Positions 1 through 10,018 of a stretch of DNA of 64,000 nt are shown here, one piece after another. The stretch's first letter is position 1, and every line of letters begins with the position of its first letter. Below the pieces are notes generated by a model that was not told where the DNA came from, ran no database searches, and saw only the letters and a list, made by a program, of their open reading frames with translations. Origin of the DNA: Proales similis (taxonomy: Eukaryota > Rotifera > Eurotatoria > Ploima > Proalidae); the NCBI GenBank assembly GCA_019059635.1, contig JAGVRJ010000013.1, positions 558,001 through 622,000 on the forward strand. The letters are read 5' to 3'. The translations under genes and the position numbers were made by a program.

Positions 1-1
1 G

Positions 2-79
2 GCCATAGATTTAATTCAATCAGATGACTTGAATACCGCAGCGTACATGCTAATGAAAATGCGAAGTGCCAAAGCCTAA
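2..79 (+). CDS. Possible C-terminal end of a gene cut by the window edge
   Basis: A frame open from the first bases reads AIDLIQSDDLNTAAYMLMKM and ends RSAKA before TAA at 77-79. The composition is protein-like and helical, but only 25 codons are visible. No family can be named. A possible AATAAA lies near 370. It could be chance; the call rests only on an uninterrupted frame at the edge. Confidence 0.3.
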   Translation, partial: AIDLIQSDDLNTAAYMLMKMRSAKA

Positions 80-718
80 ACTAAGAACAGAACCCGAATA
101 GCCAAATACCAATTAGAAATACGTTTCTACTATTTTGATGCAATCTAATACCCGAATTGAAAATTCGCAATTCAAATATGAACTGAGTCTATTTTTTCAC
201 CCTATTGATTATCAAACTCCAATTCAACTTACTCCAAACTCCAAATTCGTACCTAGTAGATCTGGTTAGTATATTCTAAGTGAGTAAGAGAATGAAGCAT
301 TGTTTCTAGTTTAAGAACATAATCGGAACGAGATAGAGCGTTATAATTTTACTGTAAATTTAATTTAAACAAAATAAAAAAAAACATATTCCTTGTATCT
401 TATGCTGATGATTCATTTATATTCTTTATTCATTTCTTCCACATTGTACAACTATTGACCGTGAATACCCTCACATGGCTAGATCATCCGACAATTAATA
501 ACTAGTTTTAATTTAGTCCATTTTATAGCCGTTCAATATTTTTAGTTTGAATTACAATCACCAATGAATCGAACCGCAAGTATTAAAATCAGAGAATTAC
601 AAAGATTAAGCAAAATAGTTCAATAAATGGAAAATAATTAAAAATCTAAAAATTTTATTTTTTTGGCAAAAAAGGCGAATATTGCCAATTCAAGCGGCAA
701 TTCATGAAGAGAAAATTG
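80..718. other. Intergenic, no gene seen
   Basis: AT-rich sequence without a convincing reading frame on either strand. It would hold the 3' end of the gene entering from the left and, from the right, the 3' UTR of the minus-strand myotubularin gene. A purine/A run near 365-385 includes a potential AATAAA. Confidence 0.5.
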
Positions 719-3356
719 CTATAGTGCTGTGACTTCCTCGAATCGATCAGTTTTCTTCTGAACGTTTTTTATTTTAGTTCTGCTCGGTGGTATCGGCGTC
801 TCTGCTTGGATGCTTGATATCGTTTCATGTTGAGAACTACTATCTAACTCATTTTCTTCATTTTCTTCCCAATCGAAAAATACTTCGTTCCATCTAAGAA
901 AGCATTTCGACCAGAATTTAAGGTCGTAGATTTTTTCGCTCGGATGCAGTATAAAGTTGGAAGGCGTATATCTAGAATTTGCTACATATTTTTTCGGCAG
1001 ATTGCTATCCGACTGTCTTGTGTGTTTTATCCAAAAATAATTTGCAGACTTGAACAATTTAATTAAATATCCCGGGCAATCAGAATTATTGTCGTTAAGA
1101 CAGCTGGAAATCTGCTGGCTACTTCCTGCAAGGCACCTTTGCCTATTCATATAAGCTCTCCAACTATTTGCTCCGTTAAAACAAAATGTTGGCGAAAGGC
1201 CACTTAGCGTGTAATCAAACATGTGAATTAAATAAAGCTCGTTAAATTCAAACTCTTCTGGGTACTGCTTAAGAAGTTGATGGACGCAGTCCAAGAAAAG
1301 TAAAAACACCGGAGATGGCCTATTTTTGATTATTGTTTTATCAGATTGGTTGGAACTGGAGGGTTTTTTTTGAAATGCTCTTGATTCCGATTTTTCGCTT
1401 CTGATATCTAGTTTGCTTTCGAATTCATCGCGATCATTTATGTCGTGTTTTGAAGACTTGAATCGATCAAAAAAGGGATGTCCTAAAAGAAACCAGTCGA
1501 ATTGGATCAGATTTTCAAAGCCGGTCATAGTACGGAATTGAGGGTTTAGACAAATTTTCGCCAAACTTGTCATTACGCAGGAGCAATCTGGTTCCCGTGA
1601 ATACTCCAGCAAAAAAACATTTCTCTTATTTATGTGCAGCTGAGTTATCAGGTCGATTGCTGATGCTTTCATAGTAGAAACAAATTTAAGCCATTTTGTC
1701 TGATGAAGAAGAGAAAAAAATTTTCCGCTTTCGTTTTCTTTCATATAGTCAGCCGGTGTTTCTTTTGAGCAAACGACTTGGCAATTTTTTAAATCTTTAA
1801 TTACTCAAGATGTTAAAATTACCGTAAGAGCACATTTCCATCAGTTTTAAGTAGCTCAAGTGTATTTTTTCTGTAGTTAATGGAACTTGAATTCGGAAAA
1901 ACTCATGCAACGGCTCATTGTCTGATTGCTCATGAAAACAATTTTGCAATATACTGTTGTAGCTTAAATTTTTTTCTCGGAAATTCACTCATCTAAATAG
2001 ATATGATTAAATTATTACCTTTTAAGAAGACTTTCCAGCTTGGGCTGTTTGCTGGTTGAGCTAACACTGTTGACAACCATTAATGATGCTCCAGTATTTG
2101 GATGGGTATACGTCCAAAGTGGGAGACCAAACTCTTCAATGCCGGCACTCAATTTTTGCTCATTTTGGTTCTGATTTGAAAGCATATTCAGTGTTTGGCT
2201 CATGCTCTTGGGCAAAATCAAGAAAGGAATCCTTATAAATGAAATTTAAAATTGAGCTTGTTTCAATATGAGGATTATGATAGCTTACTCAATATTAAAT
2301 GATTTTCGAATTAACGAAGAATCAAGATCGATAATTTCGAAGGAATCTTTACATCCCAGATTATTGAGATATTTTTCGAAGTCTTTCTTACATAGAAATG
2401 AGAGCAAGAATTCTTGTGAAAAATCTCGGTCCGAGTTTTTTTGCTGTTGACTAATAAAGTTAAATCGGCTGTGGATTGTCGAAGCGTAATTTGAGTAAAA
2501 TAAAAAATTTTGCAGAAAATCTTGAATTCTTTCAATTCCATCTTTAAAATCAAAATGTCTAACGAAAAAATTCTTAATAATAAAAAAGTGTTATTATTAT
2601 TGTTACAAGCTGGTTTAAGAGCTCTTACCTTGCATTTTATCAACAAGCTCTTTACAGATACATTTGCAAAATCTGAAATTTCTCTAAGTCTTTTCAAATT
2701 ATCAGATTGAGTGGTTGCTTCGAATTTGAAAGATTCTTAAGTTTGGAAATCCTGAATTTGTTTTAATTTATCTTACTTGCGCGAGCTTCGTATATAAAAG
2801 TATGCGGAATGCAGAATGCAAGTGGGTTTTCACACCGAAACAAGAACAGTTGATAGTCATTTAAAAACATGTCAGTTTTTTCGGTAATAAGCGGAAGAAA
2901 TACTAATCGGTAATTGGTGAGTATCAATTTCCCCAGCAGTGATTTCTTGTCATCATTGGTTGTTGACCATCGGCATTCGACTTGATCTAATGTTGATATT
3001 TTTTTCTCCGGAAATATAGCAGATCCCAGAATTTCAAATTGTTCTTCATTTGTACCAGAGAACTTTTTGATTGACGGATAATAAAAAATGCTACGACCAG
3101 TCTTGCCAATAGGAAAAGCTCTGCTTTCTTTTGGAGAATAGACAAGACCTCCTTTTTGAAAGCTAGCCAAGCCAGCCTTCACTGAATTATTGATGGGAAT
3201 AGTTGAATCATTCTCAAGGACCAACTCGTCTTTTTCATCAAAGTCTACGCTTTTATTCTCTTCACCAGTGTTTTCATCTGAAACACTATCATGATCATCG
3301 CCGCTCTCTAAACCAGCCGCAGAAGTAGCAATTGCTAAATTTTCGGCGTCATTCAT
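719..3356 (-). CDS. Inactive myotubularin-related protein (MTMR10/11/12-like)
   Basis: Spliced gene read right to left. Exon 1 (from ATG at 3356) is an acidic N-terminus followed by the start of a GRAM/PH domain (LLGKLILTNYRLVFLP). A short exon near 2629-2672 ends LLIKCK, and the next begins near 2541 with ELKEFKIFCKIF, completing the typical GRAM pattern. Later exons carry FGLPLWTY (2015-2221), a segment at 1797-1988, and the phosphatase-like core (719-1744) with PQFRTMTGFENLIQFDW and VFLLFLDCVHQLLKQYPEEF. Where active myotubularins have the Cys-X5-Arg loop this protein reads EYSREPDCSC, so it should not hydrolyse phosphoinositides. Such members act as adaptors for active MTMRs. It ends in a charged tail. 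GTG at 3365 is also in frame, but ATG at 3356 is the natural start. Confidence 0.82.
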
Positions 3357-3727
3357 TTTAACCACCGATAACCTTTAATAAAATGTGAAAATTAAGCTTT
3401 GATTTAATTTTTTTTTCAATAAGAATGTAATTTCGGATTTGAATCAGAGATAGATTGTGAATAATTCATTTTTCTTCTTTGCATATAGGTCGGAATGGTT
3501 AGCATTTGTGCTTGTGCTGAAGACCTTTGAAACACGTAGGTAAAGTAAGCTTAATAAAGTAAACATTTTAGCCAACCCTAAGAAAAACTAAAATTTATCT
3601 AACAATTTATTTGTTTGACCTAGCAATTTTCATGGGATAAACTACTTTCCTTTTGAGATACTTAAAGTCGGCAAGATGCTTTTGAATATTTATTTAATAT
3701 ATTCAAAGACTGAATCCAAGCTTGAAA
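3357..3727. other. Intergenic between eIF2A and myotubularin genes
   Basis: Both flanking genes are on the minus strand, so this short AT-rich stretch holds the eIF2A 3' UTR and the upstream region of the myotubularin gene. I see no reading frame or RNA gene in it. Confidence 0.5.
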
Positions 3728-6085
3728 TCATTTCTTCTCTAATTCAAGCTTATTTAGCTCCTTGACTAGACTTTGCTCGCTATTGATCTTTTCCAGCTGA
3801 TTAGCCTCAAGGTTTTCTCCGTTTGCCATCTTTTTCTTGAGCTCATCAATTTGACTTAATTTCTAGAAATACTCTTTATTATGCTAAGCGAATTGGATAT
3901 TCGTCTTTTTATGCGCTACCTTCTTGATCGCTTTGATTTTCTTTTCCTGATCAATTTCATCTGTCATCTTGATCTTTAGAGCTTTGTCTGGCTTTTCATC
4001 CTCATTGTGAAGTTTGAAATTTATTTTGCTCACTGCCTTTGATCCTCGTAAATGAGGAGGAATGTATACCTTAGCTGCTTAAAATCATTTGGCTGTTTTT
4101 TACTTCTAATTTAAGCTTGATTACTTTCTTCCTTGGCAGGAGCTGCCGATAATTTGAAAAGAGGTTTAAGCTGGTAATTTCCAGGCTGCCATTTAACTTC
4201 CCAGAGTTCTTGCGATTCTGGCATTGAAAAGGAATACTCAAGATCGCCGTTATACGTAAATACTTTATATCTTGTTAAGGTCTTAATTTAAATGAAGTCG
4301 TATGATTTTGTAACCGTTTAATTTACCCATTTGAGACGCGTAACCTTGGAGCGGTAGTAGCTGCAATTACTCTTTGACTATCCGGCGCCCATTCAAAGTA
4401 AGTTGTGTCATCAGCTTGAAAAGAGCTCAGCATTTTCGGCACTCTATTGGAAGTATTAAGCTGCCAGATTTCAACTCGTCCCCTGATGTTGCCGAACCCA
4501 CACAGGGCCACCATGTTTCCGTGCGGACTGAAATAGCATTCGTTTCTGGATCCTGTTCCGAAGTCAAATAAAGCTTCACATTTCGAATTGAACAGCGTAG
4601 CTTTTGACGGCATTGCTTTTAAATTATTAAATTCTGCTTTTTGAGTATTAAGCGGCTGAGTAAAATAAAAATTACCGCCGTAAACAACAATAAATTCCTC
4701 TCGAATAGGACTCCAACTAAGAGCAAATATTGGGCCCTTTTTACCTGGTAAGACACAAGGTTTGTAAACCAAATCGAATTAAATTAGTTCTTTCAACATG
4801 CTTCTTACTCAGTTGAACCAAACTTGACTCTCCATCAGCATTTAAATGGTAAAGAGTCGAATCACCATAATAAGACTTGGCTGAAGTTTCAGTGCTGCAA
4901 AGGATAAGCAAATTAGTACCTAAATCAAAATGTTCAAACTCTTTCTTTTTAAATTAAAAAACAAAGACATTTCGTACCTGATTTGCTCCATTTAAACTCA
5001 ACTTTATCAGCATTGAAAAAGCTCTTGTTTGCAATTGGTTTATTCAATTCTGGCCATTTGTATAGCCTAACAGCTGAAGGCTCGCTCTGATTAGAATTTT
5101 AAAGGATTTTTAAATCTAAGACGTCAGCGAAATTGATTCTCACCTTTTTTCCTCTGATCTGCACCGCAAACAAACAACTTGCAGGGCTTACGCTCAAATT
5201 TTCCAAATTAGGGCCCGGTATTTTAGAAATATACTTTTCTGGAGAAGATTTTTAGTAATTGTGAAAAAAAAGGATTCGGTCAAAAGAAAGAACCAGTGCA
5301 AGGAAGCTCATATAATAAGACCTCTCCATTAAGCATAAGAGAGAAAAAACGCTCCTCAAGGTCCCATTCGATAAAGCTGATAGATTTAGATTTTTAGATT
5401 AGACGGTTTGGAGAAAATTGACTAAATGCCACCTTTCAAGTTGCGCTTTTTGAACAAAAGACTTGAGCAAACGGTTGGTCCGGCTTTCAAAAATGTTAAG
5501 GTTCTCAACAGCTATTTGCTCTTTGTTGACTACAAATACATAGAAAAAGAAGTTTAAGAATTAGAGATTAAAGATATTAGAGATAAGAATTAAATTCACC
5601 ATAAAATGTTTCCCAAAGAGTGATATACGTTCCTTTTGGACTGAATCTCAAAAACAAAGTACGAGGCTTAGGTATCGTTGAAACAAGTTTAAGGTCGATG
5701 TTGATATCAAGAATTTTAACACTAGAAAACAGAAACACCTAAACGATTCAGAGCCAAGTCTAATAAATAATTTCTAAGATTACCATGTCCCATCGCAATA
5801 GGCAAATAAGCTTCCCGAAGAGTCAAAGGCCAATTTCCGACAGTTTTTGCTAACGTCTCTAAAAAGAAAATGATTAACAGGCGAATAATAAAATTATAAT
5901 CAACGCTTACGTGAAAATGATTTCGGAAGCTAGAGTTTGTGAAAATGACCCAGAAAAACTTTTAAGATGCACACCCTGTTGAGATCGAGCTTTTTTTATT
6001 TAATAGAGCGATAACCAAAATTCCCTTGTTAACAGAAATTACCAGCTAAAATGGGAATAGAATCTTTAACCAACGAGGATTCCAT
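3728..6085 (-). CDS. EIF2A: Eukaryotic translation initiation factor 2A
   Basis: A WD-type beta-propeller factor that can deliver initiator tRNA to 40S subunits independently of eIF2. The clearest exon (4323-4772) carries the family signature AMPSKATLFNSKCEALFDFG, then ECYFSPHGNMVALCGFGNIR and TTYFEWAPDSQRVIAATTAP followed by RLRVSNG. The C-terminal exon encodes the helical tail ANGENLEANQLEKINSEQSL and stops at 3728-3730. The first exon starts MESSLVKDSIPILAG, ATG at 6083-6085. The gene is cut by many introns of roughly 40-60 nt, visible as CT...AC gaps on the plus strand. Its ATG is only about 120 bp from the poly(A) end of the upstream same-strand ferritin, and an AG sits two bases before the ATG. 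Confidence 0.9.
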
Positions 6086-6220
6086 GCTTAGTAAAGAAGA
6101 GTAAAATTTTAAAAATAAAATCTAGTAAATGCATGCAATGAAATTATTTGCTTAAACTAGCAAAAAAAACCAAACACTAAGATAAAGTCGACGACGACCG
6201 AAGAAATGCAGGAATAAGTC

Positions 6221-6226
6221 TTTATT
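6221..6226 (-). terminator. Poly(A) signal of the minus-strand ferritin
   Basis: AATAAA on the minus strand, about 70 bases after the ferritin stop. The arm homology ends some 14 bases further on, close to the expected cleavage site. Confidence 0.8.
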
Positions 6227-6294
6227 GGGCTAATTTGATTGCTAGAGAGGGGCTAAGTGTCAGCTAAGAAGCAGAGTCTGATTGGGAAACGAGT

Positions 6295-6819
6295 CTAGCT
6301 CGATTGCAGGTCGCGATCGAACAGGTACTCGCCAAGGCCATCGGGTCCGGCGCGCTTCAGCTTGGTGATCATGTCGCCGAGCTGCTTGATTGCCTCGACC
6401 TGTTCATCGAGGAAGTGCTCCTCGAGAAAGTCGGCCAAATGGGGATCGTCGTGGCTTGAGGCCACTCGATGGAGATCCAGCAAAGACTGGTTCACCTTCT
6501 TTTCAAGCTCGAGCGCGGCCTGCAGAGCGTCTAGGCCTTTGCCCCACTCGCTGTTCTCTGGGCGCTGGACATCCTGCATCACAATACGGCCGCCTCTCTT
6601 GTTCAAGTAGCTCATAAGCTTCTCCGCGTGCTCGCGTTCTTCGTCGGAGTTGTGTCGGAAAAACTTGCTGAATCCGGGCAGAGCGATGTCATCCCTGTCG
6701 AAGTAGAAGCCCATCGACTGGTAGACGTAGCTGGCGTGCAGCTCCATGTTGATCTGGGCATTGAGCGCCTTCTCGCTCTCCTCGTGGAAGTTTTGTCGCA
6801 CTTGGCTTACAGTTGACAT
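6295..6819 (-). CDS. Ferritin, H-type subunit (left copy)
   Basis: Iron-storage subunit of 174 residues assembling into the 24-mer shell. The ferroxidase ligands of H-type chains are present: Glu and Tyr in [11 protein letters not shown], the EE..H cluster in [10 protein letters not shown], Glu in LELEKKVNQ and Gln in [10 protein letters not shown]. There is no signal peptide, so it is the cytosolic form. The frame is open upstream to a GTG, but ATG at 6817-6819 ([14 protein letters not shown]) matches family N-termini and lies after the IRE. It is intronless and visibly GC-richer than its AT-rich neighbours. The protein is identical to the right copy. It is transcribed away from ASF1/NDUFA12 and toward eIF2A. 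Confidence 0.97.
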   Translation of the reverse strand: MSTVSQVRQNFHEESEKALNAQINMELHASYVYQSMGFYFDRDDIALPGFSKFFRHNSDEEREHAEKLMSYLNKRGGRIVMQDVQRPENSEWGKGLDALQAALELEKKVNQSLLDLHRVASSHDDPHLADFLEEHFLDEQVEAIKQLGDMITKLKRAGPDGLGEYLFDRDLQSS

Positions 6820-6838
6820 CTTTTTAGTTGGTTGGTTG

Positions 6839-6865
6839 GTTTGAACAGGCACTGCTGATGCAAAC
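6839..6865 (-). promoter_or_regulatory. Iron-responsive element in the ferritin 5' UTR (left copy)
   Basis: The minus-strand RNA reads GUUUG-C-AUCAG-CAGUGC-CUGUU-CAAAC. It has a perfect 5-bp lower stem, a single bulged C, a 5-nt upper stem and the canonical CAGUGN hexaloop. The upper stem has one U-U mismatch. It ends 20 bases before the ATG. IRP binding here is known in animals to block ferritin translation when iron is low. Confidence 0.92.
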
Positions 6866-6914
6866 TTAATCTAAACAATTTTTAGAATGAGATTTAAAGA
6901 AGCCCGCGCTTCTA

Positions 6915-6953
6915 TTTTATAGGATCCTGTCAGCAGTCGTTTTGCTGTATCAC
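6915..6953 (-). promoter_or_regulatory. Ferritin promoter module (left copy): TATA box and antioxidant-type element
   Basis: On the minus strand TATAAAA lies at 6915-6921. A TGCTGAC half-site (MARE-like) lies at 6929-6935. GTGATACAGCA, matching the antioxidant-response consensus RTGAYNNNGCR, lies at 6943-6953. Ferritin genes of other animals are induced through such elements; activity here is inferred. Confidence 0.6.
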
Positions 6954-6979
6954 TCCGGCTCTTTTCGAGCACGCCCGGC

Positions 6980-7280
6980 GCCGTGATGCGCAATTTCACT
7001 GCTTTACATTCATAATTCTAGAAGCATAGGCTTAATTCACGTTGTTTAAACATAATATCGATAAGATTCTCCCATGTTAGCATTTTTCATGTCTTGACTC
7101 GATTTTTTATCAAAAAGTTAATTTTTTATTCCCTTCTTTAATTTGTTTCTATTGGGTAGGAAACTTGATTAGCTTATTATTTATTTATATCGTTTTTTAT
7201 ATTAACTTTCATTTAGTCAAGGCTCATTATGGTTGAAAGTTTCAAGCTTGAATTTATCTACATGGGTGTATTATTTCTCC
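6980..7280. other. Intergenic between ferritin promoter and ASF1 3' end
   Basis: AT-rich; holds the upstream flank of the left ferritin promoter and the ASF1 3' UTR. No gene is seen. Confidence 0.5.
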
Positions 7281-8079
7281 CTAGCTCATCATACCGTCTA
7301 CACTGTTTTCAAATAGCTGATTTGAGGTCTGAACACCTTGTCCTAAGTCATTTTTGGACTCAAACATACGTTCTTGGATATTTTCCTTATTTTCATTCCG
7401 CGTTTCACAGTTATTTTGCTTTGGCGTGTTGTGTTCATGTCGATTAAGATAAGCCCCTGGCTGGGCCACTCTTCCTCTTTCGTCGTCCATTTCAGCATCT
7501 TGAACAGTTGATTGCTCTCCTATTATGTTCTCTGTTTCGTTTGTGCTCGAGCTCTGAGTGCTATCCCAGTTTACTTTGAATTTTGTAACACGAGGTTGGT
7601 CAGCTGCTAGCGTTCTTACAAGCTTGTCAAACTGAGGTTCAGTTGGAGGGTTATCTTTTAGCTCTTGATCTTCGTACTCATTATTGACGTAGTAGCCAAC
7701 TCTTACAAATTCTTGACCTCGATAAGAAGCGGTTATCAAAACAACCGTGACTCCAACAGCATCATCGGCAGGGATTTTTGAAGTATTTGGGGGATCGGCT
7801 TGAAACATGAATTTAAACTGACCCTTGGGAACTGCGTCCACTACAATTTGCTCTAGAACTTGATCAAACTCAACTGTTTCAGCGGATCCTACATAGATAA
7901 GCTTGAACTCAAGGTCTTTGAGTTGGGATGAGATTAAAATAAGAGTAGAAATCTTTCTAAAGGTATTTACCATCTTGCAGTTCTTCTAAGCATTCGAAGT
8001 TTATTTCAAACTGAAAAGGCGTAAAGAAGGGTGCCGGATTATTGTGCACTGTCACATTCTGAATGTGAACTTTAGCCAT
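7281..8079 (-). CDS. ASF1: Histone chaperone ASF1
   Basis: Binds H3-H4 dimers in the nucleus and passes them to CAF-1 or HIRA. Exon 1 starts at ATG 8077-8079 with the invariant [14 protein letters not shown] and runs to ECLEELQ. A short intron is removed in phase 1, and exon 2 resumes with [20 protein letters not shown]. The immunoglobulin-like core continues through [20 protein letters not shown] and GYYVNNEY and ends near [12 protein letters not shown]. The remaining ~80 residues form a polar, disordered tail, as is usual for metazoan ASF1. It lies inside the ferritin inverted repeat, divergent from NDUFA12 with about 335 bp between starts. Confidence 0.95.
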
Positions 8080-8414
8080 TTTAGGTTATTTATCTCAAAA
8101 AATTTTGTTGTATTGGCAATTAGCTTAATATTGTTGTAAAACTTTGCTTCCTCTCTATAAATTCGTGAACGTTCATTGAAAAAGCATGCGATGATCAGTA
8201 CTGTTCCATGTAAGAATCTGATCATAGCGAAAATATAACATTGCAATGCCAACACTAATTTTGGACTTGAATCTCACCTCGCAAACAGCTGACTCAAGTT
8301 GAAGATATTTTTGCTCCCTCCCAATTCAACAAGTACTTATTTGTTCGTTATTCGACGCTTGTGGAAAAAGAGTTCGACATTTAATCAACTGAGGGCGCTT
8401 TTGGAAATTCAGAC

Positions 8415-8943
8415 ATGAGTATTTTACAAAAGTTCAGGAATTTCGGAAATATCATCAAGCAAAATGGAGGAGTGGTCCAGTCTATTTTAAATCTCTATAG
8501 ACTAGATGACATCAAAGACGGGGACTTGGTAGGAACTGACAGAAATGGAAACCGCTATTACCAAAACAATCGTTATTTTGTGGGTAAAAGACGCAAAAAG
8601 GAAGAGGAATTATTTATCTTTTTTAAAGCTCAAGTAAATAGGAAGAAGCAGATGGGTTATTTACAATGAGAAATATGGTCTGGACTATGACGGAAGTCAA
8701 ATCGATCCTGAATGGCATCCTTGGATTCACTACATGACTGGTAATCGATTGATGTGGCTGGCTGAAACATTTCTCACTTTAAAACTCGCAAAAGATGTAC
8801 CACCGACAAAACAGAAACCTGTGGACTATAAATGGGTTGATAAAAAGCCTGAAGAAAATAAAACGGGATCCGCGGATCAGTATGTTCCTTACACAACGGT
8901 CCAGAGCAAAGTTGAAGCCTGGACACCAAAAGGACAAAAATGA
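8415..8943 (+). CDS. NDUFA12: NADH dehydrogenase 1 alpha subcomplex subunit 12
   Basis: Accessory subunit of mitochondrial complex I (B17.2). Three exons join cleanly in phase 1: 8415-8583, 8642-8740 and 8795-8943, giving 138 residues (human 145). The family signature is clear: GDLVGTDRNGNRYYQNN in exon 1, VGRSRWVIYNEKYGLDYDG with PEWHPWIHYMTD across exons 1-3, then VPPTKQKPVDYKW. Introns are 58 and 54 nt. CAG lies two bases before the ATG, as in a splice acceptor. Confidence 0.95.
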
Positions 8944-9233
8944 GTTCAAGGAAAACAAAGGATGCTTGAATCAAGTTTATCGAAACCAAATCGAATTAAA
9001 AGCTGGCGAATAAAAGTTAAATTAGAACTTTCAACTAAAATGTAATTAATATAAAGAAAAATTATGAATTCAAATCGCATTTCAGATGAAAATCAATTGA
9101 TTGAGATGCACATGACAAAACTCATGACCAATCATGTAATAATTTTCAAAATGGCTGGGGAAAGAAACACGCATTTGATAAGAAAGGGTGGAACTAGCAC
9201 GCAAAGTGCCGGGCGTGCTCGAAAAGAGCCGGA

Positions 9234-9272
9234 GTGATACAGCAAAACGACTGCTGACAGGGTCCTATAAAA
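9234..9272 (+). promoter_or_regulatory. Ferritin promoter module (right copy)
   Basis: GTGATACAGCA (antioxidant-element consensus) at 9234-9244, TGCTGAC at 9252-9258 and TATAAAA at 9266-9272. It has the same order and spacing as the left copy. Two of the three arm differences flank the TATA box (GGTCC for GATCC, and one base after TATAAAA). Confidence 0.6.
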
Positions 9273-9321
9273 AAGAAGCGCGGGCTTCTCTAAATCTCAT
9301 TCTAAAAATTGTTTAGATTAA

Positions 9322-9348
9322 GTTTGCATCAGCAGTGCCTGTTCAAAC
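9322..9348 (+). promoter_or_regulatory. Iron-responsive element in the ferritin 5' UTR (right copy)
   Basis: Identical to the left copy: lower stem GTTTG/CAAAC, bulged C at 9327, loop CAGTGC at 9333-9338. It ends 19 bases before the ATG. The mRNA should be repressed by iron regulatory protein in the same way. Confidence 0.92.
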
Positions 9349-9367
9349 CAACCAACCAACTAAAAAG

Positions 9368-9892
9368 ATGTCAACTGTAAGCCAAGTGCGACAAAACTTC
9401 CACGAGGAGAGCGAGAAGGCGCTCAATGCCCAGATCAACATGGAGCTGCACGCCAGCTACGTCTACCAGTCGATGGGCTTCTACTTCGACAGGGATGACA
9501 TCGCTCTGCCCGGATTCAGCAAGTTTTTCCGACACAACTCCGACGAAGAACGCGAGCACGCGGAGAAGCTTATGAGCTACTTGAACAAGAGAGGCGGCCG
9601 TATTGTGATGCAGGATGTCCAGCGCCCAGAGAACAGCGAGTGGGGCAAAGGCCTAGACGCTCTGCAGGCCGCGCTCGAGCTTGAAAAGAAGGTGAACCAG
9701 TCTTTGCTGGATCTCCATCGAGTGGCCTCAAGCCACGACGATCCCCATTTGGCCGACTTTCTCGAGGAGCACTTCCTCGATGAACAGGTCGAGGCAATCA
9801 AGCAGCTCGGCGACATGATCACCAAGCTGAAGCGCGCCGGACCCGATGGCCTTGGCGAGTACCTGTTCGATCGCGACCTGCAATCGAGCTAG
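9368..9892 (+). CDS. Ferritin, H-type subunit (right copy)
   Basis: Identical in protein, and as far as I can see in nucleotide sequence, to the left copy. It is a 174-residue H-type chain with all ferroxidase ligands, intronless, with ATG at 9368-9370 and TAG at 9890-9892. The in-frame GTG at 9335 lies inside the IRE and is not the start. It is transcribed toward KAT14, whose stop codon lies 127 bp beyond this one, so the two 3' UTRs probably overlap. Sequence this similar implies a recent duplication or ongoing gene conversion. Confidence 0.97.
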   Translation: MSTVSQVRQNFHEESEKALNAQINMELHASYVYQSMGFYFDRDDIALPGFSKFFRHNSDEEREHAEKLMSYLNKRGGRIVMQDVQRPENSEWGKGLDALQAALELEKKVNQSLLDLHRVASSHDDPHLADFLEEHFLDEQVEAIKQLGDMITKLKRAGPDGLGEYLFDRDLQSS

Positions 9893-9960
9893 ACTCGTTT
9901 CCCAATCAGACTCTGCTTCTTAGCTGACACTTAGCCCCTCTCTAGCAATCAAATTAGCCC

Positions 9961-9966
9961 AATAAA
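9961..9966 (+). terminator. Poly(A) signal of the plus-strand ferritin
   Basis: AATAAA 68 bases after the stop codon, at the same relative position as in the left copy. Confidence 0.8.
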
Positions 9967-10018
9967 GACTTATTCCTGCAAACGTCTCCAGCATAGTTTT
10001 ATTTTGTGTTTTTATTAG

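Larger units (their letters stand above)
6207..6979. repeat. Left arm of a 773-bp ferritin inverted repeat
   Basis: This arm is the reverse complement of 9208-9980. Both are exactly 773 bp. By eye they differ at about three positions, all in the promoter/5' leader, with none in the CDS or 3' UTR. The arm spans the promoter, IRE leader, intronless ferritin CDS and poly(A) signal. The homology stops abruptly: at TGCA just past the cleavage region, and at GCCGGG upstream of the promoter. I see no target-site duplication or terminal motif typical of a transposon. Confidence 0.97.
9208..9980. repeat. Right arm of the 773-bp ferritin inverted repeat
   Basis: Reverse complement of 6207-6979, same length, about three mismatches by eye (two next to the TATA box, one in the 5' leader). 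The spacer between the arms is 2228 bp with ASF1 and NDUFA12. The arm ends 38 bp before the stop codon of the convergent KAT14 gene. Confidence 0.97.

Noticed and set aside
6362-6816. Open frames opposite the left ferritin (and their twins at 9371-9825)
   Set aside because: They are antisense shadows of the GC-rich ferritin CDS, identical in both arms simply because the arms are identical.
8052-8255. Minus-strand frame upstream of ASF1
   Set aside because: It overlaps the ASF1 first exon in another frame and lies in its 5' region; no protein-like features.
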